Notes: generated by a model not told the origin, from the letters alone. 64,000 bases of DNA from an uncultured Clostridia bacterium (GCA_947624165.1 CANQJC010000009.1:1-64000), one strand, 5' to 3'; shown: positions 10,063 to 19,209, counted from the first letter of the stretch. Numbers and translations are program-made.

Positions 10063-10659
10063 TTATAAATTAAGCTTTGTCAGCACTCTGCTTTTTTCGT
10101 CGATTTCAAGACACGCCACCGCCGCGTTGTAAAGCGTGAACCTCCAGCTTTGCTCGGCTGTGAGGTTGAGCACGTTCGATATAATGTGACGCGCCGCGCC
10201 GAGGTGCGTTACTATGAGCACGCTCTTGCCGTTGTTTTCGGCTATGATACTGTTTACCGCGCCGCCGACGCGTTTATGTACCTCGTCGGAGCTTTCGCCG
10301 TTCGGTATCTTAAAAGCCGTACCCTGCCTGTCGCTGCGCCACTCCGCGTACAGTTCGGGATCCTTTTGTTTGATTTCCTCGTACGTCATATCGTCCCAGT
10401 CGCCGAAGTCGCGCTCTATTAGGTCGTCAACCGTCGTGATTTTAAGCCCTTTCATCTTTGCAGTAGGCATTGCGGTGTCAACCGCGCGGCTTAGCGGGCT
10501 TGCATATATCGCGTCGAGCGGCACGTCGCGGAGCTTTTCCGCGAGTTTTTCCGCCTGCGCCCTGCCCGTTTCGTTAAGCGGTACGTCCTTATGCCCTATA
10601 CACGTGTGTCTTACATTGGAGTTCGTCTCGCCGTGGCGGACTACGTATAATGTTGTCAT
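10063..10659 (-). CDS. Histidine phosphatase family protein (phosphoglycerate mutase-like)
   Basis: The 198-residue protein has the RHG signature near the N-terminus (LYVVRHGETNSN), the conserved YASPLSRAVDTA arginine block, ERDFGDWD, and a second catalytic histidine in VTHLGAARHII. These fit the cytosolic branch-1 histidine phosphatases (GpmB/CobC/PhoE type). The substrate cannot be told from sequence. A strong GGAGG site precedes the ATG. It is the first gene of a unit that continues into purL, with its own promoter upstream. A role in removing phosphate from a nucleotide or sugar phosphate is possible, but this is inference. Confidence 0.9.
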   Translation of the reverse strand: MTTLYVVRHGETNSNVRHTCIGHKDVPLNETGRAQAEKLAEKLRDVPLDAIYASPLSRAVDTAMPTAKMKGLKITTVDDLIERDFGDWDDMTYEEIKQKDPELYAEWRSDRQGTAFKIPNGESSDEVHKRVGGAVNSIIAENNGKSVLIVTHLGAARHIISNVLNLTAEQSWRFTLYNAAVACLEIDEKSRVLTKLNL

Positions 10660-10695
10660 AAACAGTTGTTCCTCCGTGCAATCTTTATAGAATTT

Positions 10696-10724
10696 ATTTT
10701 AACATATGCCGTCCGAATTTTCAA
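10696..10724 (-). promoter_or_regulatory. Sigma-A promoter for the phosphatase-purL unit
   Basis: Minus strand: -35 TTGAAA (10719-10724), 17-base spacer, -10 TAAAAT (10696-10701), about 40 bases before the phosphatase start. Confidence 0.75.
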
Positions 10725-10779
10725 CATAAATTCTGCATAAAGAAACGCATTTTTATAAATTTTACATATTTCACGCGAT

Positions 10780-10808
10780 TTGACTTTGACTTATATGCAT
10801 GATATAAT
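10780..10808 (+). promoter_or_regulatory. Sigma-A promoter for thiE-thiD
   Basis: -35 TTGACT (10780-10785), 17-base spacer, -10 TATAAT (10803-10808). GGAGGTG at 10827-10833 and the thiE ATG at 10839 follow, so the leader is short. There is no room for, and no sign of, a TPP riboswitch. Confidence 0.85.
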
Positions 10809-10838
10809 TTCAATTAAACCAAACGCGGAGGTGATTTT

Positions 10839-11474
10839 ATGAAATTTGAGCCGAAAATGCTTCGTTTATACGCCGTGACCGACAGAAAATGGCTTAACGG
10901 AAGAACGCTTATGTACGACGTTGAAAGGGCTTTGGACGGCGGCGCGACGATGGTTCAGCTCCGTGAAAAAAACATTGAAACCGACAAGCTTTTGGATATC
11001 GCGGTAAAAATGAAAGCTTTATGTGAAAAATACGGCGCGCCGCTTATTATAAACGATAACGTCGAGGTCGCCAAAATTTCCGGCGCGGACGGAGTTCACC
11101 TCGGTCAAAACGACATGAACGCGCATGACGCGCGGCAGCTCCTCGGGAATAATAAAATCATAGGCGTGACCGCAAAAAGCGTGCGGCAGGCGCGTGACGC
11201 CGAAATGTCTGGCGCGGATTACCTCGGAAGCGGCGCGGTTTTCGGCACATACACAAAACCCGACGCAAAAAGAATTGAGCCGAAAGACTTAAAGGAGATC
11301 GCTTCGTCCGTTTCGATCCCTATTGTCGCGATAGGAGGAATAACGGCTGAAAACGTCGAACTTCTCAAAAATACGAATATTGCCGGCTGCGCCGTTGTCT
11401 CAGGAATATTCGCGCAGGAGGACATAAGAAAAGCGGCGCGGACGCTGTACGAAAGGATCGGAGAAATAATATGA
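10839..11474 (+). CDS. thiE: Thiamine phosphate synthase
   Basis: Joins HMP-pyrophosphate and the thiazole phosphate to make thiamine phosphate. At 211 residues it has the usual size, with the family motifs along a TIM barrel: [58 protein letters not shown] and the phosphate-binding VAIGGI near residue 168. The start is supported by GGAGGTG 5 bases upstream. It overlaps thiD by 4 bases (ATGA), which points to translational coupling. The thiazole branch (thiG, thiH, thiM) and thiC are not in the window. Confidence 0.96.
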   Translation: MKFEPKMLRLYAVTDRKWLNGRTLMYDVERALDGGATMVQLREKNIETDKLLDIAVKMKALCEKYGAPLIINDNVEVAKISGADGVHLGQNDMNAHDARQLLGNNKIIGVTAKSVRQARDAEMSGADYLGSGAVFGTYTKPDAKRIEPKDLKEIASSVSIPIVAIGGITAENVELLKNTNIAGCAVVSGIFAQEDIRKAARTLYERIGEII

Positions 11475-12256
11475 AAACCGCATTAACAATAGCAGGTTCG
11501 GACCCAAGCGGCGGCGCAGGTATCCAAGCCGATTTAAAAACCTTCGCAGCGCACGGCGTATACGGCATGTCGGTTCTGACTTCCGTCACGTCGCAAAACA
11601 CTTCGGGTGTGTTCGATGTTTTCGATATACCGTCCGCGCTCGTCTACTCACAGCTTCAGGCTGTCTTTACGGATATATTTCCCGACAGCGTTAAAATCGG
11701 CATGGTGTCAAACTCGGAGATAATCGAATCGATCGCGCGTTCTTTGTCGGAATACAAAGCAACGAAAATCGTACTTGATACGGTGATGATCTCAACGAGC
11801 GGACGACCGCTGTTAAGCGGAGAATCATTGAATACGCTTACGTCGCGTCTCTTTCCTATTGCTGACATTATTACGCCGAATTTGCCGGAAGCGTCCGTTT
11901 TATGCGGCTTTGATATAAAAAACGAAAATGACATGCTTGGCGCGGCGAAGGTAATTTATGAAAAATTCGGCACCGCAATACTTTTAAAAGGCGGTCATTT
12001 GAATGACGATTGTAATGATTTGTATTTTGACGGAAGAGAAATATGGCTTACGTCGGAAAAAATAAGCAATCCGAACACGCACGGCACGGGCTGTACGCTT
12101 TCAAGCGCGATATCGGCGAATCTCGCGTTGGGGTTCGATATTGTAACGTCCGTAAAAAAGGCGAAGGAGTACGTATTCGGAGCAATTAACGACGGCCTTG
12201 ACCTTGGCAGCGGCAACGGACCGCTAAACCATATGTACAAAATAAAATTTGATTAA
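11471..12256 (+). CDS. thiD: Hydroxymethylpyrimidine/phosphomethylpyrimidine kinase
   Basis: Ribokinase-fold enzyme phosphorylating HMP and then HMP-phosphate to feed ThiE. The 261-residue protein starts with the typical [20 protein letters not shown]. It carries the substrate and ATP loop [13 protein letters not shown] near residue 205, with the catalytic cysteine of the HGTGC motif. It overlaps thiE by 4 bases and ends at a strong terminator. The pair likely supplies thiamine phosphate by salvage or as part of a pathway spread across the genome. Confidence 0.96.
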   Translation: MKTALTIAGSDPSGGAGIQADLKTFAAHGVYGMSVLTSVTSQNTSGVFDVFDIPSALVYSQLQAVFTDIFPDSVKIGMVSNSEIIESIARSLSEYKATKIVLDTVMISTSGRPLLSGESLNTLTSRLFPIADIITPNLPEASVLCGFDIKNENDMLGAAKVIYEKFGTAILLKGGHLNDDCNDLYFDGREIWLTSEKISNPNTHGTGCTLSSAISANLALGFDIVTSVKKAKEYVFGAINDGLDLGSGNGPLNHMYKIKFD

Positions 12257-12293
12257 AAATATCCGGCTCATAAAATGAGCCGGATATTTTTTA
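12255..12293. terminator. Bidirectional terminator between thiD and the protease gene
   Basis: ATATCCGGCTCAT and ATGAGCCGGATAT form a 13-bp stem with a 3-base loop, flanked by A-rich and T-rich tracts. It serves the two convergent genes and overlaps the stop codon of the minus-strand gene. Confidence 0.92.
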
Positions 12294-14849
12294 CGGAATA
12301 GGCGGCGTCCAATAATGTTTATTGTAAATATCCGTGATCCTATATGTCGCCTTTGTCGAACCGCCTACGTCGGTATTGCTTATCAGCATATTATCCGTGA
12401 CGGTCATGGGTTCACCGAGATAATAGCTGTCTTGATATTCGCCGTTATAGCTGTAATAGTCGCACAGGAAGTCGAGTTTGTCACCGGCTTTAAGCTCCGT
12501 TAGACCTCTCGCCACCGTTTCGGTCGTTTCTTCATCGTAATCCGTTCTCGCGCCCAATATCCTGCCGTTAGGATTCTCGCTGTCAAACGATAGAATAAGG
12601 TCAACTCTCGTACCGTTAAGCATAGCGGGAACGCGTCCGAGAATCGTGTAACTCTCGCCGTCGTCTATGTCGCTCATAAAATAGTACGCGACGGGCTGAC
12701 CGTTTATCGAAAGCCATGTGTTGTCATTTTCGCCTATCAGATTACCTTCATCGTCAAATTCGTATACGTTGTCAAGTCCCAAATCAATAAATCCTTCGCC
12801 GTCGTCATAAAACATGTTAAGTTCAAGATTCTGAACGAGATCCCACTCCTTGGAAGTCAGATTCATGACTATTTGACCGTCGTCGTTTTCGCTCCAAACA
12901 ATATTACTCTCGTCGATCATGTTTTCTTCGAGATATTCAGCCGTATCGTCGATCGAACGACCGCTTCCGAGCAGAGTTGAGAGAAAGTCGACATTAGAGC
13001 TTGTGAGCCCCGAAACGCCGCCGTAATTCCCGCCCGCAAGACCGTTTAATATCTGCGTTATGGAATCCGCATTTATACCGCCGCCGGAGGAACCCAAAGT
13101 ACCCAAGAGCGAACCGAGCGGCGAACCCGAGCCGCCCGACACAGCCTGACCGCTTACCGACATGCCGGCAAACTGACTGATACAGCGCGCATAATTTTCA
13201 TCCATGCCTATCTGTTCATAGGTTTCAAGCATTTTATCTACCTTGGAGACCGTCTTGTACGGGAAATATATTGATAATCCGTAAGCATGGGTCATGTTTC
13301 TCGACGTAAGATTATATTTGATCGCGCTTGTCAGCATTTTTGAGAGCTTCTTGCTTTCGCTCGTACCGATATTATCGGCTAAATTTATCAAATCGACCTG
13401 GTCGATACTCTGTGTCTGGGCAAATTCTCTTGTTTGACTTCTTGCGTTCGACACTATTTTATAATCCTTGCTTTGTATCAATTTGCTTGTTTTTTCGGAG
13501 AAATTCGAAAGCGCGTCGGGAACTGTCGTTTCAAGCTCAGCCAAATCAACCACGGAAAGCGTTGTCTGCTGTCCGGGGCATCTTTGAGCGCATACGTTCA
13601 CAAAATCATCCGTTATTTGTTTGCCTATTTCTATCGTCGGAAGCGATGTATTCTGCGACAGAGCCGTGAGCCAATTTGTATAGTACCAGCCGACGCCGGG
13701 CTCCGTTTCTTCGGACGCGATCATATAATCCGCATATTTACTGAGCATCATCGCATTTTCAAGCGTAGCCATCAAGCATGCGTCGAAGCCTATAAAATCA
13801 AATTCGACTCCCGAACTTGAAAGAGCTTGATTTATTCCCGCAAGCGTCATGGAACCGCTGTTTTTGTGCTTTTCATCATAACCGTAACCCGAGATCGAAC
13901 CGCCGCCATGATCCCACAGGATAAGCTCGTTCCTGTCGGCGGGAAAATTCTCGGCGCAGAAGCGTATGTAATCCGACAATGTTTTCGGATCGGTCATTGA
14001 TGAGTTGCCCGCATTTTGGTTAATGCAGGTCAAGCCCCCGTTTTCGATTCGATAAATCTGATTTACGCGATTGCTTACTACATTATTTTCCCAATGTTCA
14101 CAGCCGCCGGTAAATACGATTAAATTAACGTTGTCCGAAATCTGTGCCGCCGCCATTTCCTGCAAGTCGAATGTTGCCATGCCGCCGTTTGACTCAAGAT
14201 CCGTTCCGCACATATATACCATGATCGTTACGGTATCGCGTCCGCCGCCTTTTATAACTGTACGCTTCGCGCGTGCACCGTCCGCGACGGAGTAGTTTAG
14301 CGTGCCTGTATTACCGCCGTCCCACGGATTTGAAGAGTAGCTGCTTGTATTCGCACCGCCCGTAAGCGATGAGATCAAATCGCCTATCCCGCTTGACTGC
14401 TCCGTATAGTCGCCGTAATCATAATAATTCCCGCTTCCTCCGTAATATCCGCTGTACAGCGGCGACGAGCTTGGCACGCCCGTTCCCATAAGCGAGAACA
14501 TATCGGAAAGCATACTGCCGCCGCCAAGGAATATAAACAGAGCAATAATGATTATTAACAAGCAACCGCAGCCGCTTTTCCTGCGGCTGTTTTGACTAGA
14601 CATAAGCGAAGACAGCAAACTGCCCATACCTCCCGCGCCGCCCATTGCGGATCCGAGCATACTTTCAAATATGCCCTTGTCGTCTTTTGAAGAAGCGTTG
14701 TGCGGCGCGGCGTTGTGACCTGCGTTATGATACCCTCCTTGATTGCCGACAGGCTTTGATGAGCCGAATCCCTCGCCGCGTTTATGTACGCCCATACCGC
14801 CGCCCGTAACGTTTTTTTCGCGTCCGCGCGGTCTGTTTGTTCTGTCCAT
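12291..14849 (-). CDS. Membrane-anchored clostripain-type (C11) cysteine protease
   Basis: The 852-residue protein opens with about 90 residues rich in Gly, Asn, Ser and His, then has one membrane segment (CLLIIIIALFIFLG, about 95-110) and a Ser/Tyr/Gly linker. A C11 caspase-like core follows. DTVTIMVYMCGTDLES starts the fold, the catalytic histidine is in LILWDHGGG (about 314), and the catalytic cysteine in FIGFDACLMATL (about 360). The last 250 residues form an acidic beta-rich domain of unknown role. Such proteins cleave after basic residues and may mature themselves. With a single N-terminal anchor, the catalytic part should face outward. A GGGGAG site precedes the start. Confidence 0.88.
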   Translation of the reverse strand: MDRTNRPRGREKNVTGGGMGVHKRGEGFGSSKPVGNQGGYHNAGHNAAPHNASSKDDKGIFESMLGSAMGGAGGMGSLLSSLMSSQNSRRKSGCGCLLIIIIALFIFLGGGSMLSDMFSLMGTGVPSSSPLYSGYYGGSGNYYDYGDYTEQSSGIGDLISSLTGGANTSSYSSNPWDGGNTGTLNYSVADGARAKRTVIKGGGRDTVTIMVYMCGTDLESNGGMATFDLQEMAAAQISDNVNLIVFTGGCEHWENNVVSNRVNQIYRIENGGLTCINQNAGNSSMTDPKTLSDYIRFCAENFPADRNELILWDHGGGSISGYGYDEKHKNSGSMTLAGINQALSSSGVEFDFIGFDACLMATLENAMMLSKYADYMIASEETEPGVGWYYTNWLTALSQNTSLPTIEIGKQITDDFVNVCAQRCPGQQTTLSVVDLAELETTVPDALSNFSEKTSKLIQSKDYKIVSNARSQTREFAQTQSIDQVDLINLADNIGTSESKKLSKMLTSAIKYNLTSRNMTHAYGLSIYFPYKTVSKVDKMLETYEQIGMDENYARCISQFAGMSVSGQAVSGGSGSPLGSLLGTLGSSGGGINADSITQILNGLAGGNYGGVSGLTSSNVDFLSTLLGSGRSIDDTAEYLEENMIDESNIVWSENDDGQIVMNLTSKEWDLVQNLELNMFYDDGEGFIDLGLDNVYEFDDEGNLIGENDNTWLSINGQPVAYYFMSDIDDGESYTILGRVPAMLNGTRVDLILSFDSENPNGRILGARTDYDEETTETVARGLTELKAGDKLDFLCDYYSYNGEYQDSYYLGEPMTVTDNMLISNTDVGGSTKATYRITDIYNKHYWTPPIP

Positions 14850-14885
14850 CTTTTTTTTCTCCCCTCAATAGAAATCGTTTGCATA

Positions 14886-14914
14886 ATCGTACCATATTTC
14901 CCTGTAAATTTCAA
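14886..14914 (-). promoter_or_regulatory. Probable promoter for the C11 protease gene
   Basis: Minus strand: -35 TTGAAA (14909-14914), 17-base spacer, -10 TACGAT (14886-14891). The -10 box departs from consensus, so the call is moderate. Confidence 0.6.
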
Positions 14915-14954
14915 TATAAACAGACACGATTTTTATCTCCTCGCGGGACATAAT

Positions 14955-15065
14955 ATGAACGTGAGGGAATCGAATGATCCATACGTATTTTCCTCTCTTA
15001 ACGTCTTGTTCGCCCACGGCAGGCGCGTTAAAATACTTGTGGGCGGAAAGGACGCGTTAGTTTAA
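14955..15065 (+). CDS. Small ORF of unknown function (36 residues)
   Basis: Encodes MNVRESNDPYVFSSLNVLF followed by AHGRRVKILVGGKDALV. No good ribosome site is visible before the ATG, and no promoter could be placed. Its TAA is followed at once, in the same frame, by the ATG of the next ORF. It is either a tiny separate gene or the front half of one gene broken by a stop. I do not recognise a family. Confidence 0.35.
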   Translation: MNVRESNDPYVFSSLNVLFAHGRRVKILVGGKDALV

Positions 15066-15281
15066 ATGAAAAAGAAAAAATACGGCGAACATATAATCTT
15101 TCACAGTAAAATGTTCGACCTTGACGTTTGCGACGCAATATCAACGCACGAATGTACGGGGCTTATACCTTGGGGACCGAACGCCGAATCACAGCTCGAT
15201 TCATACGATGAAATTATAAATTATTCGCCCGAAAGCGCGAATATATACAACTACACAAGAGAGCAAACGGATAATCTATAA
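15066..15281 (+). CDS. Small hypothetical protein (71 residues)
   Basis: Starts MKKKKYGEHIIFHSKMFD and contains STHECTGLIPWG followed by an acidic tail. The composition and codon choice look like real coding sequence. It follows the previous ORF with no gap (TAA-ATG, same frame) and overlaps the convergent phosphopantetheinyl transferase gene by 31 bases at the 3' end. It has no signal peptide or membrane segment. The ECTGLIP stretch around a single cysteine is the most distinctive element, but I cannot name a family. Confidence 0.5.
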   Translation: MKKKKYGEHIIFHSKMFDLDVCDAISTHECTGLIPWGPNAESQLDSYDEIINYSPESANIYNYTREQTDNL

Positions 15282-15844
15282 CCCTTCGGCGCGTTAGAAC
15301 ATTCAATAAATTTGTACAAATTTCCGTCGAACGTAACTCTCGGATCCAGTACGGAAAACATACGCATGTTTACCGCAATTCCCTTCCCCGCCGCCTTTGT
15401 AAGACTTTCCTTGCGTGTCCAAACAAAAAAGAAAGCGTCGGTCAAATCGCTTGAGGATTCGATAAATGCGGTCTCGTCGGGAGAAAAGAAACGTTTTGCG
15501 GTCTTTATGTCACATTCGCGGTACTTTTGAATATCTATACCGACGGGAGACGAAGACGACACGCATGCGGCGTAGTCTCCCGAATGTGACAGGTTTACAT
15601 AAATATCATTATGACGCGCCAAATATAATTTACCGTTTTTGTCGGTATCCCATAAGGGAATTTCATCTGTTCCCGTTATGTCCTTTACGGCGCGGCGAAG
15701 CAAAAGCTCCGCGCCTATGGACTCGGCTTTTTGTTCGCGTCGTTTAAGCTTCTTAACTTTTTCGATTCGTTTTTCGGATAAATAATTGAACCACTTATCA
15801 TCGTCGGGATTTATCGACGCAACGTTCATTATATATATTTTCAT
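15251..15844 (-). CDS. 4'-phosphopantetheinyl transferase
   Basis: Transfers the phosphopantetheine arm of CoA to carrier proteins. The 197-residue length and motifs place it in the Sfp/Gsp group: NLSHSGDYAACV, the Mg-binding GIDIQKYRE (about 103), and WTRKESLTKAAGKG (about 150). The partner could be a fatty-acid or secondary-metabolite carrier protein; none is encoded here. It is the last gene of the rnhB operon and overlaps the sirtuin gene by 4 bases. AcpS types are shorter (about 120 residues), so this is not the basic housekeeping AcpS. Confidence 0.9.
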   Translation of the reverse strand: MKIYIMNVASINPDDDKWFNYLSEKRIEKVKKLKRREQKAESIGAELLLRRAVKDITGTDEIPLWDTDKNGKLYLARHNDIYVNLSHSGDYAACVSSSSPVGIDIQKYRECDIKTAKRFFSPDETAFIESSSDLTDAFFFVWTRKESLTKAAGKGIAVNMRMFSVLDPRVTFDGNLYKFIECSNAPKGYRLSVCSLV

Positions 15845-16548
15845 ATTTTTAAGCTTCCCATTACCTTGCCTATTGGCTCGTTAATAACCAAATCCGCATT
15901 ATTGTCGGCGGGCGTCGACGCCTTGTTTATTATGACGAGCTTGCGTCCGTTGAAATAATTGACAAATCCCGCGGCAGGATATACGTTTAAAGACGTACCG
16001 CCGATTATCAGCACATCCGCCGCTTTGATATAGGCAACAGCCTTACTTATCGCGGTATCGTCAAGCATTTCTTCATACAAAACGACATCGGGCTTAATTA
16101 TACCTCCGCATTCGCACCTCGGAATACCCGTCGTATCGCGTATTGTTTCTATACCGTGCGGTTTGCCGCATTTCATGCAATAATTCCTCAGCGTGGAACC
16201 GTGAAGTTCTATTACTTCCTTACTGCCCGCCGCCTGATGAAGTCCGTCTATATTTTGCGTTATCACGGCTTTCAACACGCCTTTCTCCTCGAGCTTGGCG
16301 AGCGCGATATGTGCTTGATTCGGTTTTGCATCGTTAACAATAAGCTTGTCCCGATAAAACTTAAAAAATTCCTCGGTCTTTTGGATAAAAAATGTGCGGC
16401 TGAGAATCGTTTCGGGAGGATAATCGTACTTTTGATTATACAATCCGTCCACGCTTCTAAAGTCGGGTATCCCGCTTTCCGTGGAAACTCCAGCACCGCC
16501 GAAAAAAACAATATTATCGCTGCTGTCGATAATTTCCTGCAATGTCAT
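15841..16548 (-). CDS. cobB: NAD-dependent protein deacylase, Sir2 family
   Basis: Removes acetyl or other acyl groups from lysines using NAD+. In its 235 residues it shows the NAD site GGAGVSTESGIPDFRS, the TQNIDGLHQAAG motif with the catalytic histidine in IELHGS, a four-cysteine zinc site (CMKC about 120-123 and CEC about 142-144), and GGTSLNVYPAAG. The start has AAAGGAGG 9 bases upstream. It is coupled to both neighbours: a 1-base overlap with rsmE upstream and 4 bases with the transferase downstream. The target proteins cannot be read from the context. Confidence 0.94.
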   Translation of the reverse strand: MTLQEIIDSSDNIVFFGGAGVSTESGIPDFRSVDGLYNQKYDYPPETILSRTFFIQKTEEFFKFYRDKLIVNDAKPNQAHIALAKLEEKGVLKAVITQNIDGLHQAAGSKEVIELHGSTLRNYCMKCGKPHGIETIRDTTGIPRCECGGIIKPDVVLYEEMLDDTAISKAVAYIKAADVLIIGGTSLNVYPAAGFVNYFNGRKLVIINKASTPADNNADLVINEPIGKVMGSLKI

Positions 16549-17305
16549 TATAAAACGCCTCCTTTATTTATATCTCCAATTTCATACATTATCATCGCAA
16601 GCACCGCTTCGCCCGCAGTTTCCGTGCGCAGAATACGTTTGCCGAGCGTAACGGTCTCGATACCGTTTGCCCTAAGCTTCTCAGCTTCGCTTATGTCAAA
16701 GCCGCCTTCGGGTCCTATGATAAAGCCCGCGCTCTTTATATTCCCTTTGGACAAAAGAACGCTTCGAAGCGTTGTATTCTCCTCACATTCGTACGGTGCA
16801 AAAAATATGTCAAAATCCTTTGAACGGGAAATTACGCCGTCCAACGAGGTTATTTCCGATATTTGGGGTACAATACCGCGTCCCGACTGTTTTGCCGCCG
16901 CTTCGGCGATTTTTCTCCACCTGTCAAGCTTTTTGTCGGCGTCCTTTTTTTCGTTTATTTTTGCAACGCATCTCGACGTCGTAACCGGAACTATCTCGCT
17001 TATACCCAATTCCGTCGTTTTTGTATTATATATTCCATTTTTGACGCTTTGGGCAACGCTTGAAAAACAGTAACCTTCAGTTCAGGCTCGGACGAGCTTT
17101 TATTCTCGCCGGTAACGGTGCAAACAACGCGGTTCGGCGAGATCTCGGAAATGACCGCCGTATAATCCGTTCCGCTGCTGTCGCACACAGTGAGCGAGTC
17201 TCCGGGGCTTAGCCGTAAAACACGCGTTATATGCGTTACGTCGGACGTGTCTATTATGATTTTCCCGTCTGATATTTTATCTCTCGATACAAAAAATTTA
17301 GGCAT
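16548..17305 (-). pseudogene. rsmE: 16S rRNA (uracil-1498-N3)-methyltransferase, frameshifted
   Basis: The two halves of RsmE lie in different frames. The front part (17305 to 17000) runs MPKFFVSRDK to QALPKASKMEYIIQK and then leaves the family pattern as RRNWV-stop. The back part (from about 17022 down to 16548) resumes with TELGISEIVPV and holds the SPOUT knot motifs GFIIGPEGGF and LGKRILRTETA. One base is missing next to an A5 run (T5 at 17018-17022 on the plus strand); adding a base after CAAAAA restores QKATELG. Everything else is intact, so this is a recent single-base loss or a sequencing error. RsmE methylates the ribosomal decoding region and is dispensable in several bacteria. Confidence 0.88.
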
Positions 17306-18189
17306 TATAAATTCTCCGTTACTCTTTTAAAATTTTTATGTGTTATCTTTTCTATCACTTCATCGGAATATCCCATATCTTTCAGTCTGTCAAACAGCTT
17401 ATACAGATCCTGAACGCCTTCTATGCCCTGCGGCAGACAGTCTACGCCGTCAAAGTCGGTGCCGATACCAACGTTATTTTCACCGCCAAGCTCCATAAAT
17501 CGGTCGATGTGGCGTATAATATCGTCAATACCGCATTCGTGCCGATCGCTCAAAAATACGGGATAAAAATTAACTCCCACGCAGCCGCCGCTTTCCACGA
17601 TAAGCTTGAATTGCTCGTCGGTAAGATTTCGCGGGTGCGGACATAGACGGTCGGAACAGGAATGAGTGGCTATCATCGGCGCGGACGTTATTTTAGCAAT
17701 ATCGAAGAACGATCTGCGGTTCAAATGCGATACGTCGACGAGCATTCCGATCTCATTCATGGCACGAACAATTTTTGCCCCGAATTGCGTAAGTCCCCTC
17801 CGTTCGTCCTTTTCATACGCGCCCGAAGCGATATGATTGGAGTAATTCCACGTGAGCGCGGCGATTCGTACTCCGAGCCTGTAAAAACATCTGAGCGAGG
17901 AAATCGAGCGTATACCGTCGCCGCCTTCTATGCTTAAAATAGCATGGACGTTTTTCGGCATGGTTTTCTCCCGGGAGTAAAACGCGTCCAAAAGTTCAAC
18001 GACGCGCTCGGCGGCGCGGCTTCTGTGCGCCGGACTTACAAAGCATGCGAAAACCTGAGTATAATCAGCATATTCCGACATTCTTGAAAAATCAGCGTGA
18101 CAATTGTTTTCCGCGAGCGACGCGCCGAAGTCGCGCGCCATACAGAGCGTATCGGAATGTGCGTCAAATACCGAATAATTATGTTTCAT
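17305..18189 (-). CDS. Membrane-dipeptidase family (M19) metallopeptidase
   Basis: Zinc dipeptidase of the renal dipeptidase/AcyP family, cutting dipeptides and possibly acting on D-amino-acid or cell-wall peptides. The sequence shows the metal-binding HSD of FDAHSDTLCMARD, the bridging glutamate of SIEGGDG, SHLNRRSFFD, ATHSCSDRLCPHPRN and GTDFDGVDCLPQG. It has no signal peptide, so it acts in the cytosol. I start at 18189, where GGAG stands 8 bases upstream, giving 294 residues. The in-frame ATG at 18213 lies inside yraN and has no such site. It overlaps rsmE by 1 base in the operon. Confidence 0.92.
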   Translation of the reverse strand: MKHNYSVFDAHSDTLCMARDFGASLAENNCHADFSRMSEYADYTQVFACFVSPAHRSRAAERVVELLDAFYSREKTMPKNVHAILSIEGGDGIRSISSLRCFYRLGVRIAALTWNYSNHIASGAYEKDERRGLTQFGAKIVRAMNEIGMLVDVSHLNRRSFFDIAKITSAPMIATHSCSDRLCPHPRNLTDEQFKLIVESGGCVGVNFYPVFLSDRHECGIDDIIRHIDRFMELGGENNVGIGTDFDGVDCLPQGIEGVQDLYKLFDRLKDMGYSDEVIEKITHKNFKRVTENL

Positions 18190-18202
18190 AACATTATCTC
18201 CG

Positions 18203-18559
18203 TTAAAAAGCATTTTTTATGTGATTGATCTTGTTTATAACGCTCCCGCCGTTTTTTTCGGCATAAAACACTTCAACGATATCAAATCTTATATCGTTGT
18301 TTTCGATGTCGGTATAACATGCCGCGGCTTTCTTTATACGCGACTGCTTACGACTGTCGACATATTCGCTCGGCTCGCCGAATAAGTTGCTCCTTCTTGT
18401 TTTCACCTCAACAAAAACAATACAGCCGCCGTCCTTCGCGATGATGTCTATTTCGCCGCACTTTAATCTGAAATTACGCTTTAATATCCTATAACTCAAA
18501 TCCGACAGATATTTTACCGCCGCATTTTCGCCGAAATCGCCTATTTCCTTTGTATTCAT
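18203..18559 (-). CDS. yraN: YraN family (UPF0102) endonuclease-like protein
   Basis: The 118-residue protein has the restriction-endonuclease-like core: [19 protein letters not shown] and [10 protein letters not shown], where E, D, E and K match the nuclease-fold metal site. YraN next to rnhB is a very common pairing in bacteria and suggests a nucleic-acid task, but its reaction is not settled. It overlaps rnhB by 4 bases. Confidence 0.93.
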   Translation of the reverse strand: MNTKEIGDFGENAAVKYLSDLSYRILKRNFRLKCGEIDIIAKDGGCIVFVEVKTRRSNLFGEPSEYVDSRKQSRIKKAAACYTDIENNDIRFDIVEVFYAEKNGGSVINKINHIKNAF

Positions 18560-19209
18560 ATCTGTTCTCCCAGTATCTTTTTCAGGAATGTTTTCCTGTG
18601 AATTTCACACGGTCCGTACTTCAGAACGGCTTCCGTATGCTCTTTCGTGCCGTATCCCTTATTTCGTTCGAAACCGTATTCTGGATATTTATGCGCGACG
18701 TCCTTTATGAAACGGTCACGGCTTACCTTTGCCAATATTGACGCGGCGGCGATAGACGCGCTTTTTGCGTCGCCTTTTACGATCGTTTCATGCGGTATGT
18801 CCATTCCCGATATCCTGTTCCCGTCTATAAGAACAAAATTCGGTTTTACGGATAAACCGTTTACGGCGTCGTTCATCGCTTCATATGTGGCGTTCAGTAT
18901 ATTTATTTCGTCTATACGCTTTTCGTCCACACATGCAATATTATATGACACGGCTTTTTCCTTTATTTCCTCAAAAAGCTCTTCTCTGCGTTTTTCCGTA
19001 AGCTTTTTTGAATCGTTTATTCCCTTTATGATCGTATCGGGCTTTAAAATTACGGCTGCGGCATATACGGGACCGGCAAGCGGACCGCGTCCGGCTTCGT
19101 CCACGCCGGCGATATTAAGATATCCCGCCGACAAATATTTCCTTTCGATTTCGTACAATGAAAGCACGCGTTCTGTTTCTTCCGCGTCCGTAAGTCTTTT
19201 TCTCGGCAT
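18556..19209 (-). CDS. rnhB: Ribonuclease HII
   Basis: Cleaves RNA strands in RNA/DNA hybrids and single ribonucleotides in DNA. The active-site signature [15 protein letters not shown] appears at about residues 34-48, with [13 protein letters not shown] and the later acidic residues in [17 protein letters not shown] and [19 protein letters not shown] are also typical. The length, 217 residues, is normal. GGAG precedes the ATG. It is first in a six-gene operon running to 15251. Confidence 0.96.
   Translation of the reverse strand: MPRKRLTDAEETERVLSLYEIERKYLSAGYLNIAGVDEAGRGPLAGPVYAAAVILKPDTIIKGINDSKKLTEKRREELFEEIKEKAVSYNIACVDEKRIDEINILNATYEAMNDAVNGLSVKPNFVLIDGNRISGMDIPHETIVKGDAKSASIAAASILAKVSRDRFIKDVAHKYPEYGFERNKGYGTKEHTEAVLKYGPCEIHRKTFLKKILGEQI

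Noticed and set aside
10660-10838. TPP riboswitch upstream of thiE
   Set aside because: The leader after the promoter is about 25 bases long and shows no CTGAGA or other conserved element.
17010-17025. Programmed -1 frameshift in rsmE
   Set aside because: The A-rich site CAAAAAC does not line up with the reading frame as a standard X-XXY-YYZ slippery heptamer, and RsmE is not a known recoded gene. Base loss or sequencing error is simpler.
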